64,000 bases of DNA from Saccharopolyspora sp. SCSIO 74807 (GCF_037023755.1 NZ_CP146100.1:5301501-5365500); one strand, 5' to 3'. Shown: positions 1-8,960, numbered from the stretch's first letter. Numbers and translations are program-made. Notes: generated from the letters alone by a model not told the origin.

Positions 1-276
1 GCCCAACACCGCACGCAGCTCCCGCTCCGCGCCGAAATAGTGCCGCAGGTCCACCTCGAACGGATCCAGGCCGACATCGTCGAGCTCGTGCAACTCCCGA
101 CGCAGCGACGTCGCCCGGTCCACCTCGGACTTGTAGTCGTCCGCGTTGTGGATCAGTGCGGTCCGAGGCCGAGCAGTACCCGACAGCCGCAACAGCTCAT
201 CCGGACGATTTCCCACTCGGAACGAAGACAGGTACATCCGCACCCGCCGCAGGGTACCGGTCACTGCCAAGGGCAT
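1..276 (-). CDS. S51 family peptidase (dipeptidase E-like), partial
   Basis: Continues beyond the left edge; 92 codons are visible. The N-terminus reads MYLSSFRVGN, then a conserved Asn-Ala-Asp-Asp stretch and EVDLRHYF, typical of the type-1 glutamine-amidotransferase-like fold of peptidase E (family S51). Known members cleave aspartyl dipeptides in the cytoplasm. The catalytic Ser lies beyond the window edge and cannot be checked. The start is uncertain: ATG at 276, GTG at 243 or ATG at 237; homologues usually begin close to the YLSSF motif. It lies 145 bp downstream of the AbgT transporter gene on the same strand, which would fit uptake and hydrolysis of a small acyl-amino acid or dipeptide. 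Confidence 0.75.
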   Translation of the reverse strand, partial: MPLAVTGTLRRVRMYLSSFRVGNRPDELLRLSGTARPRTALIHNADDYKSEVDRATSLRRELHELDDVGLDPFEVDLRHYFGAERELRAVLG

Positions 277-421
277 ACCTGCGACCGCCGGACAACCCCA
301 GTCCCGCTCCACTCGTACTTGCCGGGCCACACCAACCGCCGCCAGAGAATCACCACTCGCGCCGCGAACGGCCCAGGCGGTGTCGGTCTACCGTGGCCGA
401 CGTACTCGGACGACGGCGACA

Positions 422-1978
422 TCAGCGTCCGATGTGGACTTCCATGCCCGGACCCAGCGGCAGGTCGGCGAAGTAGAACACGGCCAGAACCAGCATCCAC
501 ACCCCCCAGAACGGCACCACGAAGGGGAGCATGCGAGCCAGCAATGTCCCCATTCCCGCCTGCGGCTCGTAGCGGCGCAGCTGAGCGAGAACGACGATCA
601 TGTACGGGTTCATCGGCGTAATGATCTGCGTCGCCGAGTCTCCTACGCGAAAGGCGGCCTGCGCCAGTCCGGGTTCGAGGCCGATGAGCGTGAACATCGG
701 CACGAAAACCGCTGCCGTGATCGACCACAACCCCGGCCCAGAAACGATGACCAGGTTCAACAGCGAGACGAGTACCACGAACCCGAACAACGCCAGGTAG
801 CCGTCAAAGCTGAACGCGCGCATCGCATCAGCGCCCGACACCGCGATCCATCCCCCGAGGTTCGTCCAGTTGAACAGGGCGATGAGCTGCCCGAGCATGA
901 ACGCCGTGATCAGAAATCCCGACAGCTCGCGGAGCGACGCCGCCATCATTTTCGGCACGTCGGCTGCCCGTGCGATCGTGCCGACTACCGCCCCGTACAC
1001 GATTCCCGGTACTGCGAAGGTCAGGAACAGCAGCGTGGTGACCGAATCCAACAGCGGCGACTCGGGCAGAAAACCGCCCTCCGCGTTGCGCAGCGGAGAG
1101 TTGGGCCAGAGCGCCAACGAGATCATGAGCACCCCGACCAAGGCGAAACTCGCCGCAGCCCTCGTGAGTCCCCTCCGCTCCGGCTTGCCGAGCCCGACGT
1201 CATCGAGGGTCGGATCCGCTGTGGCCGCGGTTTCATCTCGCGGAACACCCGCCCGGACGACGCGGGGCTCGATGAGCCGGTCGATCAGCATTCCCGCAAC
1301 AACGGTGAGGACCAAGGACGACGCGAGGCTGAAGTAGTAGTTGGACACCGGGGTGACGACCGACCCGCCGATCGACATGGACTCGCTCACCTGGTTGGTG
1401 ATCCCCGCGTACAGGACGTCGATGGTCATCACGACGGGCGCGAGCGCGATACCCGCCCCCACTGCGGCAAAACCACCCAGCAACCCCGCCACCGGATGCC
1501 GTCCCGCGGCCTTGAACACCATCATCGCCAACGGCGGAACGATGATGAACGCGGCGTCAGCCATCAAGCTGGCCGAAATTCCCACGAAGCTCACCGCGTA
1601 CGGCACCGCCCAGCGCGGTGCTCCCCTGAAACCCCACCGCACCAGTGCGGTGAGCAAGCCGCTGCGCTCGGCGAGCCCGACCCCCAGCATGATCGTCAGA
1701 ACCGTCTCCATCGGCGGAAAGCCGATGAAGTTCGCACCCAGCTTCGTTAACAGGAACTCCACACCGGGACCGCTGAACAAACCACGAAGAGGCTTTGTCT
1801 CACCGAACGCCCGCACCTCGACGCCAGCCGCAGCGAGCACAGTGGACACCCCGGCGACCACCAGGTACAACGCTCCGAACAGGAAGAAAGGTTCGGGCAG
1901 CCGGTTGGCGATCCGTTCGATCGCAGCGAGCGCGCGGTCGACGACGGACCCGCTCGGAGATGCCGTTCTGCCACTCAT
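422..1978 (-). CDS. AbgT family p-aminobenzoyl-glutamate-type transporter
   Basis: 518 residues, normal for AbgT proteins. Many hydrophobic membrane segments run from about residue 35 to the C-terminus. The conserved regions FFLFGALYLV near residue 35, GVGLAERSGL near 95 and PMNPYMIV near 465 match the AbgT family. Known members import p-aminobenzoyl-glutamate or export antimetabolites at the inner membrane, so the direction cannot be read from sequence. ATG start at 1978. The gene lies upstream of, and is co-directional with, the S51 peptidase, which suggests a transporter-peptidase pair. Upstream lies a decayed toxin-like gene, so this gene probably marks the edge of the stable backbone. 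Confidence 0.9.
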   Translation of the reverse strand: MSGRTASPSGSVVDRALAAIERIANRLPEPFFLFGALYLVVAGVSTVLAAAGVEVRAFGETKPLRGLFSGPGVEFLLTKLGANFIGFPPMETVLTIMLGVGLAERSGLLTALVRWGFRGAPRWAVPYAVSFVGISASLMADAAFIIVPPLAMMVFKAAGRHPVAGLLGGFAAVGAGIALAPVVMTIDVLYAGITNQVSESMSIGGSVVTPVSNYYFSLASSLVLTVVAGMLIDRLIEPRVVRAGVPRDETAATADPTLDDVGLGKPERRGLTRAAASFALVGVLMISLALWPNSPLRNAEGGFLPESPLLDSVTTLLFLTFAVPGIVYGAVVGTIARAADVPKMMAASLRELSGFLITAFMLGQLIALFNWTNLGGWIAVSGADAMRAFSFDGYLALFGFVVLVSLLNLVIVSGPGLWSITAAVFVPMFTLIGLEPGLAQAAFRVGDSATQIITPMNPYMIVVLAQLRRYEPQAGMGTLLARMLPFVVPFWGVWMLVLAVFYFADLPLGPGMEVHIGR

Positions 1979-1997
1979 CGCCGTATCGATCCCCGTT

Positions 1998-2355
1998 TCG
2001 GCCTTCCGCCGACTTCAGCTTGGTCTCGATGGGCCTGCGGCAACCCGGATGTGCCCCCACAAACCCCGCGCCTGCTGCGCCAACGGCCGCACCAGACCTG
2101 CAACTCCGACCACCGCGACGAAAACTGGCTCAACGCCGATCCGATCTGACCGAGAGCCGTGCCGGTCACCGGCAGGTCGGTGGCGGCTCCGATCCACCTT
2201 CCCCCTGAAACCGGCCGGTGTTCATGCCAGTGATCCGCTCGGCCGTGTGCGAGGCGGACCCGCCGAAACGCACACCGCCGAGCGGAGGCTGCGAGCGCTT
2301 CCGGTAGTCCGCCCAGCAAAAGCGAGTGCTCCGAAAGATACGCCATCGCGACCAA
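1998..2355 (-). pseudogene. Decayed N-terminus of a WXG/T7SS-type polymorphic toxin
   Basis: Three frames each hold a piece of the same protein N-terminus as the intact toxin at 60119-61576. The pieces appear in the same order. One is LLLGGLPEALAASAR against FSLGGSPEAIAASAQ. Next is SASHTAERITGMNTGRF against NASHAADRITGMDTGQF. Then TGTALGQIGSALSQFSSR against TGTAFSQVGQALTAFSSR, and finally VRPLAQQARGLW against MRPLAQRAPELW. At least two frameshifts separate them, and nothing resembling the C-terminal toxin domain follows. This is therefore a relic of the N-terminal secretion-adaptor domain of that family. Confidence 0.75.
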
Positions 2356-3129
2356 CCCTCACCCGAACCACGAGAGCCCCCACCCACGGTGATGCGCACC
2401 GAAATCACTGCACGAGCAGTAGCGCGGTGGCGCAGACCCACCCACGCTGCCACCCGTGATCACGACAGATCGAGGCGACTGTACTGCACTGGCCGGACAC
2501 GCCGAAGGCGAACAGAAAACTCGCTCACCTTCGGGAAAGAGTCATCGTGCGATGGCGACCGACGTCAACCCGCCATAACGCCGACACGAGAGCCGAAGTG
2601 CCAGCGCCGCGTACGGTAGTCAAAGACTTGCCTGGTCTGAGTACCAACAGCTCCAACATCGACCGTGCCGCAACGCACGAGGAGTGCGCTGACCCGCTGC
2701 GTGAAGAAGCACGCTGGCTCGGTGCCGAACACGGAAACCTTCACCAGTGACCGATCTCCGCCCACTCTTCCGCTGGCAACTTGGCATCGATTCGCGGCGA
2801 GCCCGCCCACCCCGCCACTCCGCCCGCACCAGCGGCCCACACTGGCTGCACCAGTGGTCGAACATCGGGGTCTGTGATCGTGTCCGGAGACTGGCGACGT
2901 TGCGCGTGCCCTTCCTGCCTCACGTGCCCCTTGGATCGCACGTTTGCGACCAAGAACCACTACGGGAGCCGTTTTTGCCACTCCGCCTTGTGTCCATGCG
3001 GACGTACTCTGCTCCGGACCGACCACCGATGATCAATAGCGACGACGTCGCCCTCAGCGCAAAGATTCACGCAGGAACCTGTTTCGCCGGCCAGCGTCTG
3101 GCTGCACTTCAGCGCCCAGTGCTCGGTGA
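2356..3129. other. Gene-free stretch
   Basis: Several short open frames exist on both strands, but none has a recognisable protein, a plausible ribosome-binding site or consistent codon bias. I see no RNA gene or repeat here. It lies between two decayed genes and is probably degraded accessory DNA. Confidence 0.5.
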
Positions 3130-3760
3130 GGCCGCGCGGCACCTCGTGAGGAGACGGCGGACCTCTACAAGGCCAACCAGTCGAACGAGCTCGGCGTCGC
3201 TTTCGCCCTAGCACTGGCCTGGCGCGTCCTGGCACAGCGCCATCCGGGCCGCGTCGTCTCCATCGTTCCTGCGGACACGGCGTTGCGCGCCGGTTGGGCC
3301 TTGACCAGTAGGGAGAAGGGACCACGCCAGAACTACCGATACCGCCCGCGGTTCTTCGCCGAGCTGTGGAAACCGGGAGCGCCTTCGCTGGTGCTTCCGA
3401 TTGCTCGCAAGGGCAACCACAGCAACGCCGCGCACTCCCACGTTCAACTCGCCTCGACGTCGGCTCACGTGGAGGCAGTGCACATCGACCCCTGGAACGA
3501 GACGGTGTCCTGGTCTTCAGCACGCACCGGCTTCGCGCACCCGGACGCCGGTAGCGTGCAGGATGCGGACCACACGCTCCTCGGGATCCCCTTCGCCGGC
3601 ACCGACCACGTCTTCCGGCTGAACAGGACCGTGTGGAAGCTTTCTCCGGCGTGGCGACCGATCTGTTCGACTGCTCGCTCTCGGACGAGTGGAGCAGCAC
3701 CGCCGCGAGCTCTATTCACACCGCGCGACCTGGCCAACGACTCCTGGGACCACTCGTGAG
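3130..3760 (+). pseudogene. Frameshifted relic of a conserved protein of unknown function
   Basis: The frame opens just after a stop at 3127 with no start codon nearby, and already reads as mid-protein (YKANQSNELGVAFALALAWR near 3166). Well-formed segments follow: VSIVPADTALRAGW, then NYRYRPRFFAELW, PSLVLPIARKGNHSNAAHSH and SAHVEAVHIDPWNET. After about 3505 the sense continues in another frame (VLVFSTHRL) and then disintegrates. The compositional regularity argues for a former gene that lost its 5' end and acquired at least one frameshift. I do not recognise a named family. It directly abuts the IS3-family element on its right. Confidence 0.55.
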
Positions 3761-4022
3761 GTGGCCCGGTGTCGGTCCACCCGGGCGGAACCGTGCTCGC
3801 CATGCGCTTGCTTCCCGGACGTGACGCTTAAGGACTCAAGGCGCTCCGCAAACACCCCGGATGAATAGAACACCGACACCCACCATGACCACGGCGTGCC
3901 GGACAGACTCGCCCACGCGCCTGAGCACGGAAGCCCCTCGACCTTTCGCCGTAGCAGGTCATACCGCCTCTCGAGGCTTCTTGGGACTGCCCCGAGTTTG
4001 GTTGACATGCGGGTGGTGGTTT

Positions 4023-4478
4023 TCAGGCTGCGTGTGCGGGGGTGTTGATGGTTTCAAACTCGATCGGGGTGAGGCGGCAGAGTCTGCGTTGTCGGCGGCG
4101 TCGGTGATAGGTCCGCTCGATCCAGGTCACGATCGCGATGCGCAGGTCTTTTCGGGTGTGCCAGCGCTGACGGTCGAGGACGTTCTTCTGCAGCAGTGCG
4201 AAGAATGACTCCATGGCGGCGTTGTCCCCGCAGGCGCCGACGCGTCCCATCGAGCCGGCCAGCCCGGCATCCCGGAGCGCGGTAACGAACGTGCTCGAGC
4301 GGAACTGGCTTCCCCGGTCGCTGTGTACGACTGTGCCGGAAGGTGAACGCAGCGCGATGGCGTGACGCAGTGCGGATACGGCCAGTTCGGCGGTCATCCG
4401 CGGGCCCATCGAGTAGCCGACGATCCGGCCGGAATAGCAGTCCTTGATCGCACACAGGTAGAGCTTGCCCTCTTCAGC
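4023..4478 (-). pseudogene. IS3 transposase orfB, C-terminal part
   Basis: Encodes the C-terminal part of an rve-type DDE integrase domain. It begins at AEEGKLYLCAIKDCYSGRIV, then shows the second Asp in VVHSDRGSQF and the Glu in NAAMESFFALL, and ends near TPIEFETI. Its missing N-terminal half is at 6121-6545, ending at TWLTDITEHPT, so the two halves join exactly once the intervening element is removed. The interruption lies between the first and second catalytic Asp. Confidence 0.85.
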
Positions 4479-6120
4479 TTGGATTCCAGCGGTTGTCGCA
4501 ACGATCGAGGTCATGACGCGTCCAGTAAAGCACTGAGACGTTCCGCTGGTGTGTCCCACCCGAGCGCTGCTCGGGGGCGGGCGTTGAGCTCGTCGGCCAC
4601 GGATCGTAGTGCGTTCACGTCATGGACGCGTAGGTCGGAACTTCGCGGAAAGTATTGGCGCAGCAGGCCGTTCGTGTTCTCGTTGCTGCCGCGTTGCCAC
4701 GGGGAGCCCGGATCGCAGAAGTAGACCTCGATGTTCGTGGCTGATGCGAAAGCGCGGTGTTCGGCCATTTCGGCCCCCTGGTCCCAGGTCAAGGTGCCTC
4801 GTAAGGCGGCCGGGAGCGGAGACATCGTGGTGATGAGGCTATCCCGAACGGACTCGGCGGTGCGGTCATCACCGAGGTGGGCAAGCATCACGTAGCGACT
4901 GGAACGCTCGACCAGGGTCGCGATCGCTGACTTGCCGTTCGCGCCGATGATCAAGTCCCCTTCCCAATGCCCTGGTGAGGTCCTCGTCTCGACAACGCGA
5001 GGCCGCATCGTGATCGGTGTTATCGGATCGATGAAGCGGGGGCGTCGCTGATGGGGATCTCGGCGGGGTTTGCGGACAGCGCGTCCCCGGCGCAGGTGGC
5101 CGGCGAGGTCGCGTTGCAGCGTGCCGCGGGCATGGACATAGATCGCCTGATAGATCGTCTCAGTGCTGACCTGCATGGACGGAACCATGTCGAAATCTTT
5201 GCCCAGCCGTCGGCTGATCTGCTGCGGCGACCACTTCTGCTGCAACCTCGCCTGCACGTAGGTCTGCAACTCGGGGTTGGCGATGAGTTTCGGCTGCCGT
5301 GGCCGCAAACGACGCCGCACCGACGCTCGATGCGCCGTATGCGGCAGATACCCACTCGACGATGCCGCGTTTCGCCGCAGTTCGCGACTGACAGTCGAGG
5401 GCGCGCGACCGAGTTCGGCCGCGATCTGCCGCATCGAAGCTCCGGACCGGCGAAGATCATGCAAACGTTCGCGCTCCAGCAAACTCAGGTACCGAGGATG
5501 AATGACCTTCTCGACGCGATCGAGATCGAGCTGACCACCAAGAACGTTGACCTTGCGTGCCGTCGTCACACCCGCCAGTATCGGATCTTGCTGATACCGC
5601 ACCACGCGCCCGTCGGGATAAACCCGTCCACGGTGGATGATCGTGATGCCCTTGTCCCAATCCGCTGCGGACCGCTTGTCGGCCCGGACCCGCTTCGCTG
5701 CCTGCGCCCGCGTCAAGCCCGTGGCTCGCAACCGCAGGAACTCCTCGCGCCTCGGGTGCACCCGACGCGACTCGCTGGTGAATATTCCCGCCTCGTGAGC
5801 CCACTTGTAGCAGGTCACCCGCGTAAACCCGAGCTCACGAGCCACAGCCGAGACATTGCCGCGCTCGCGGAGCAAACGGAAGAACTCGGCCTTGTCCTCC
5901 TCCGAATACACGCGCGGACTCGCTCGCCGCATCGTCAGGCCGACCTTGCGCAACCACGTATAGGCCGCGGCTGGTGTCACCCCCGCGTCCTCGGCCGCCG
6001 CCCGCACCGTGCCACCACGGTCGATCAGCTCAAAAAACCGTTCCCACTGCTGCCGGCTGTACTTCCTCGCCGCCATCGACACCACTCCCAGCTGGTGTTG
6101 CGACGACTACTCGAATCCGA
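4479..6120 (-). mobile_element. IS30-family insertion sequence
   Basis: About 1.64 kb, inserted in the IS3 orfB. The terminal inverted repeats start near TGGATTCCAGCGG on the left and CGGATTCGAGTAG on the right (read inward) and share GTCGCAAC about 15 bases in, with roughly four mismatches over 22. The trinucleotide AGC occurs at 4476-4478 and 6121-6123, a likely target duplication. The element holds one transposase gene. The left boundary could be off by a base because of one extra T. Confidence 0.8.
4511..6085 (-). CDS. IS30 family transposase with N-terminal HTH extension
   Basis: 524 residues, longer than the roughly 380 of classical IS30 transposases. The first 120 residues hold two helix-turn-helix-like segments (near RAAAEDAGVTPAAAYTWLRK and SAVARELGFTRVTCYKWA). 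The IS30 HTH follows near MRQIAAELGRAPSTVSREL. The DDE core starts about residue 365 (GHWEGDLIIG), has the second Asp in LTWDQGAEM and the Glu in RGSNENTNGLLRQYFP. The frame is intact with a normal catalytic triad, so the element could be active. It would be transcribed in the same direction as the host IS3. Confidence 0.92.
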   Translation of the reverse strand: MVSMAARKYSRQQWERFFELIDRGGTVRAAAEDAGVTPAAAYTWLRKVGLTMRRASPRVYSEEDKAEFFRLLRERGNVSAVARELGFTRVTCYKWAHEAGIFTSESRRVHPRREEFLRLRATGLTRAQAAKRVRADKRSAADWDKGITIIHRGRVYPDGRVVRYQQDPILAGVTTARKVNVLGGQLDLDRVEKVIHPRYLSLLERERLHDLRRSGASMRQIAAELGRAPSTVSRELRRNAASSSGYLPHTAHRASVRRRLRPRQPKLIANPELQTYVQARLQQKWSPQQISRRLGKDFDMVPSMQVSTETIYQAIYVHARGTLQRDLAGHLRRGRAVRKPRRDPHQRRPRFIDPITPITMRPRVVETRTSPGHWEGDLIIGANGKSAIATLVERSSRYVMLAHLGDDRTAESVRDSLITTMSPLPAALRGTLTWDQGAEMAEHRAFASATNIEVYFCDPGSPWQRGSNENTNGLLRQYFPRSSDLRVHDVNALRSVADELNARPRAALGWDTPAERLSALLDAS

Positions 6121-6545
6121 GCAGTGGGGTGCTCGGTGATATCGGTCAACCATGTCGCGTCCGGTCGCGTGGCGGTGAAGTCACGTCCCACGAGGTCGTC
6201 GTGCACCGGCGGGCCCGGCGTGCGGCTGGTGCGGCGCTTGCGGGCATGCACCGAACGGATGGCCTGCTGCGAGCACAGCCGGCCGATGCGGTTTTCGCTG
6301 GCCTGATGACCAGCCTGCTGGAGCTCGTCGGCGATCAGCCGGTAGCCCAGTCCGGGATCCTCAGCGTGTCGGTCCAGGGCAGCGTTGGTCAGGTGCGCAT
6401 CGTCCCAGTCCCGTTGCGATACCGGGCGGGCTGTCCACTGGTAGTAGGCCTGGGGTGAAAACCCCAGGACCCGGCAGGTCACCGCCACCGGCACCCGGAT
6501 GGGTGCCTGCGCGGCGGCAAGGTCGCGGACCAGCGGGTAGATCAT
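6121..6545 (-). pseudogene. IS3 transposase orfB, N-terminal part
   Basis: Starts MIYPLVRDLAAAQ, contains the HTH_21-like region (GLGYRLIADELQQAG) and reaches the first catalytic Asp in DATWLTDITEHPT, where the IS30 copy interrupts it. The open frame runs on into IS30 DNA to 6030 with meaningless sequence. Its start overlaps the end of orfA, the arrangement used for frameshifted OrfAB production in IS3 elements. Confidence 0.85.
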
Positions 6546-6829
6546 TTTGGGTTGATATCGCGCGAGAGATACGCCGCTGCCCTGCGCAGCACCTCGTTTT
6601 CCTGCTCCAGCAGCCGGTTGCGCTTACGCAGCTCGGTCAGCTCAGCGGAGTCATCCTTGGCAGTGGCACCGGCTCGCTGACCGTCCTCAGCATCGGCGGC
6701 CTTGAGCCAGTTCGTCAGGCAGGACTCCGAGATCCCGAAATCCTTCGCGACCTGCTTCAACGGGGCCTCGCCCCGGCGGGCCACAGCGACCACGTCATCA
6801 CGGAACTCACGCGGGTACGGCTTGGGCAT
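6542..6829 (-). CDS. IS3 transposase orfA
   Basis: 95 residues. The helix-turn-helix is at PLKQVAKDFGISESCLTNWL, followed by a leucine-rich coiled-coil segment (LRKRNRLLEQENEVLRRA), as in IS3-family OrfA proteins that bind the inverted repeats and dimerise. The frame is complete and precedes orfB with a 4-bp overlap. With orfB broken, OrfA alone might act only as a repressor of related copies. Confidence 0.9.
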   Translation of the reverse strand: MPKPYPREFRDDVVAVARRGEAPLKQVAKDFGISESCLTNWLKAADAEDGQRAGATAKDDSAELTELRKRNRLLEQENEVLRRAAAYLSRDINPK

Positions 6830-6871
6830 AACGACATCCTTCCAGCGAGGCCAAACCTCACAGATCAGATG

Positions 6872-8815
6872 TCAACCAAAGCCTGGGCAGTCCCCTTGTG
6901 TGCCCTTCCTGTCGGGACGGCGGGATTCGGAACCCGCGACTCTTGAGCGCGGGCCAACGGCGCGCTCAATTCTGTTCCTCGAGGTCGTAGCGCCACTCAC
7001 TCCAGCACAATCGTCGTCTCCACACCGAGCGCGTGGACGTACTGGGCAACTCCGTCCTCGGACACGCGCGGTAACCACACGCGGCGAGATCGTAGCTTCT
7101 ACGACTCGTGCGTGTGGTTCGTACTTTAAGGAGAGTTGCAGGCTCTCGTACAGCTTGCTCAATCTCTCCGGCTTCCCGTCCGCCAACGCGGCGCCTACGT
7201 CACCGAGCGAATCGATCATGGCGTAGACCTCCCCATCGCTGAACGTGTGTGCCTCGGGTGTGCCGTCCAGTTCTGCTTGCGCGGCGGCTCGGTCGGCTTG
7301 TGCCGTGTTGATGGCGTCGATCAGGGCCGCCGGGTCGGCTCCGGCCTCGACAGCCGATTGCAGGCGGTGCAACCGCGTCGTTGCGTCGGCGAGCCGCTTC
7401 CGCAGCGCCTCTTTCGGGCCGCTCCCCTGACCGGGCTCCGCTTGGGAGTCGAGCAACGCCGAGACGGTGCGGTCGACGTTCTCGCGGGCGAACAGGCGCC
7501 CGATCCAGGCGTTGAGCGGTTCCAGGACATCGGCCTCGCGGAGATTCACGGTGCGCGGATGCTCGGCCAAGACTTCGGAGCCTGGCGCGATCGACCGCGC
7601 CAAGCACCGGTAGTAGGTCTCGCGCTTGCGGATCACCGCTCCGTGCATCTTGCGGCCGCAGAACCCACAACGCGCCATACCGCGCAGCAGGTACGGCCGG
7701 GAGCCACTGGTGCGGGTGCGTTCCAACTTCGCGATTCCCCGGTTGCCGCCCGTCGACCGGGACCGGCGGCGAAGCTGGGCTTGCGTGAAGTCCTCGACCG
7801 ACACGATTTCCGGATGCGCCGGTGCGCGGGAGCGCACGATGCGATCAGGACTGGAACGACGGAACCGGGTGACATGGCCCGCCGCGACGTCATCAGGATC
7901 GATCAGAGTTTCGTGCTTGGTCCAGCGCCCGAAGATCGCATAGCCGGTGTAGCGGGGGTTCTCCAAAATCGCTCGAACAGTGCTCGCCTGCCAGCCGTCG
8001 GCGAGCCGGTGCCGGTTCTGGTCCGGCCGGTTCGCCGACGGGCAGGGAACCCCATCCCGGTTGAGCCGGTTCGCAATCGCCCGGTCACCCATCCCATCCA
8101 GGTAGCTCCGGAAAATTTCGCGGACGACATCGGCGGATGCGTCGTCGACCGCAAGGACTTTGAGCCGGTGCCCCTCGGCGGCCTTGCCCGGGTTCGGGTG
8201 CGGACCGCCGTCCACGGTGACGTACCCGTACGGCGCCCGGCCGCCCTGATGGCGACCCTCGTTAAGCACCTGTGCATCCATCGCCGCCCGGACCCGAGCC
8301 TGCACGTGTTGGCGCTCGGACTCGCTCATGCCGCCGAGCACGCTCATCAGCATCTTGTGCGACGGGTTGCGCATGTCGAATTTGCCGCCCAGCTCCGGCA
8401 CCCACAGATCCACCCCGTAGGCATCGAACTTCGGCGCGATCAGCGAGAACTGGTTGCCGAACCAGCACCGGGTTCCTTCGCCGACCACTACGGCGTTCCA
8501 ACGCCGGTTCGGGTCCTTCAACGCTCCGAGCAGTTGCGAGGCAGCGTCCCGGCGCTCCCACGGCACCGATCGGGATTGGCCCACGTCGAAGTACTCGGCG
8601 GCGACGACCCCGCCGAGAGGTTCCACGAACTTCTGAGCGTTCCCGAGCTGCCAGCCGTGCGAGGTCTCCGGGTCCTGGTTGTCCTCGGTCGAGCAGCGCC
8701 CGTAGAAGGCAACCGGCCCGATGCCCGCGCCCGTGGTCTCAGCCACCTCGACGCCGAGCAGCTCATCCAGCACCGACAGCGGGTGCGAGCCGATTTCATC
8801 AGTCACGTCGTTCAC
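6872..8815 (-). CDS. Large serine recombinase (site-specific integrase)
   Basis: 647 residues. The resolvase domain starts near residue 30 with VAFYGRCSTEDNQD, where the Ser of RCST is the predicted nucleophile. The recombinase domain covers about residues 190-330 (GRAPYGYVTVDGG, then AILENPRYTGYAIFGRW). The zinc-ribbon lies near 395 (CGFCGRK, and C at YYRCLA), followed by a coiled coil (AQADRAAAQAEL near 500). GTG start overlapping the small upstream ORF. The frame reads through the 24-bp repeat into flanking DNA and takes its stop from the IS3 terminal repeat, so the last 60 or so residues are chimeric and probably not native. Confidence 0.92.
   Translation of the reverse strand: MNDVTDEIGSHPLSVLDELLGVEVAETTGAGIGPVAFYGRCSTEDNQDPETSHGWQLGNAQKFVEPLGGVVAAEYFDVGQSRSVPWERRDAASQLLGALKDPNRRWNAVVVGEGTRCWFGNQFSLIAPKFDAYGVDLWVPELGGKFDMRNPSHKMLMSVLGGMSESERQHVQARVRAAMDAQVLNEGRHQGGRAPYGYVTVDGGPHPNPGKAAEGHRLKVLAVDDASADVVREIFRSYLDGMGDRAIANRLNRDGVPCPSANRPDQNRHRLADGWQASTVRAILENPRYTGYAIFGRWTKHETLIDPDDVAAGHVTRFRRSSPDRIVRSRAPAHPEIVSVEDFTQAQLRRRSRSTGGNRGIAKLERTRTSGSRPYLLRGMARCGFCGRKMHGAVIRKRETYYRCLARSIAPGSEVLAEHPRTVNLREADVLEPLNAWIGRLFARENVDRTVSALLDSQAEPGQGSGPKEALRKRLADATTRLHRLQSAVEAGADPAALIDAINTAQADRAAAQAELDGTPEAHTFSDGEVYAMIDSLGDVGAALADGKPERLSKLYESLQLSLKYEPHARVVEATISPRVVTARVRGRSCPVRPRARCGDDDCAGVSGATTSRNRIERAVGPRSRVAGSESRRPDRKGTQGDCPGFG
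6911..6940 (-). other. tRNA 3'-end-like fragment
   Basis: The minus strand reads a 5-bp T-stem GCGGG/CCCGC around the loop TTCCGAAT, followed by CGTCCCGA, like a T-arm plus acceptor strand. The loop has one extra base compared with TTCGAAT, and no matching 5' acceptor, D-arm or anticodon arm is visible upstream. I read it as a mutated tRNA 3' end left by an integration event, not a functional tRNA. Confidence 0.45.
6933..6953. terminator. Weak hairpin after the integrase gene
   Basis: CCCGCG and CGCGGG form a 6-bp stem around a 9-base loop, without a T-run. It overlaps the tRNA-like fragment, so it may be part of that structure and not a terminator. Confidence 0.3.
7046..7069 (+). repeat. 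Left attachment-type direct repeat (core copy a)
   Basis: 24 bases identical to 23886-23909, in direct orientation, starting GCAACTCCGTCC and including the core CCTCGGACAC at 7056-7065. On the minus strand the core encodes V-R-G inside the integrase reading frame. Confidence 0.75.
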
Positions 8816-8960
8816 CTCTCGCGGCCCCGCCCGGGGCCTCGATGTCCGTCAGTTCGACCAGCATGGCAAGCAATGCGCGGCAGGTCTGCGGGGTCAGCTC
8901 GGGAAGTTCTGCCGGTACGTGGACGGTGATCGCCTCGTCTCGCTCGTCTCCCCTGCTCAC
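8799..8960 (-). CDS. Small conserved element protein
   Basis: 53 residues from GTG at 8960. It overlaps the FtsK-like stop by GTGA and the integrase start by 17 bp. The core reads ITVHVPAELPELT followed by CRALLAMLVELTDIEAP. A clear relative (ITVRVPDELPVLT, CRALLAILVDITEIEAP) occupies the same position in the decayed sister element at 25643-25807, which argues that this is a real, retained gene. Function unknown; being coupled between transfer and integrase genes, it may help excision or control the integrase. Confidence 0.7.
   Translation of the reverse strand: MSRGDERDEAITVHVPAELPELTPQTCRALLAMLVELTDIEAPGGAARGERRD

Larger units (their letters stand above)
3983..6894 (-). mobile_element. IS3-family insertion sequence interrupted by an IS30-family element
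   Basis: The ends carry imperfect inverted repeats: both begin GGGACTGCCC, then five variable bases, then TTGGTTGACAT. The 3-bp sequence CTT flanks both ends (3980-3982 and 6895-6897), which looks like a target duplication. Without the nested element the IS would be about 1.27 kb, the usual IS3 size, with orfA and orfB on the minus strand. The IS30 copy lies inside orfB, so this IS3 copy cannot make a normal transposase. Confidence 0.85.

Noticed and set aside
146-1750. Long + strand open frame opposite the AbgT gene
   Set aside because: Arg/His/Gln/Pro-rich composition without recognisable domains, fully antiparallel to a convincing transporter; a high-GC frame artefact.
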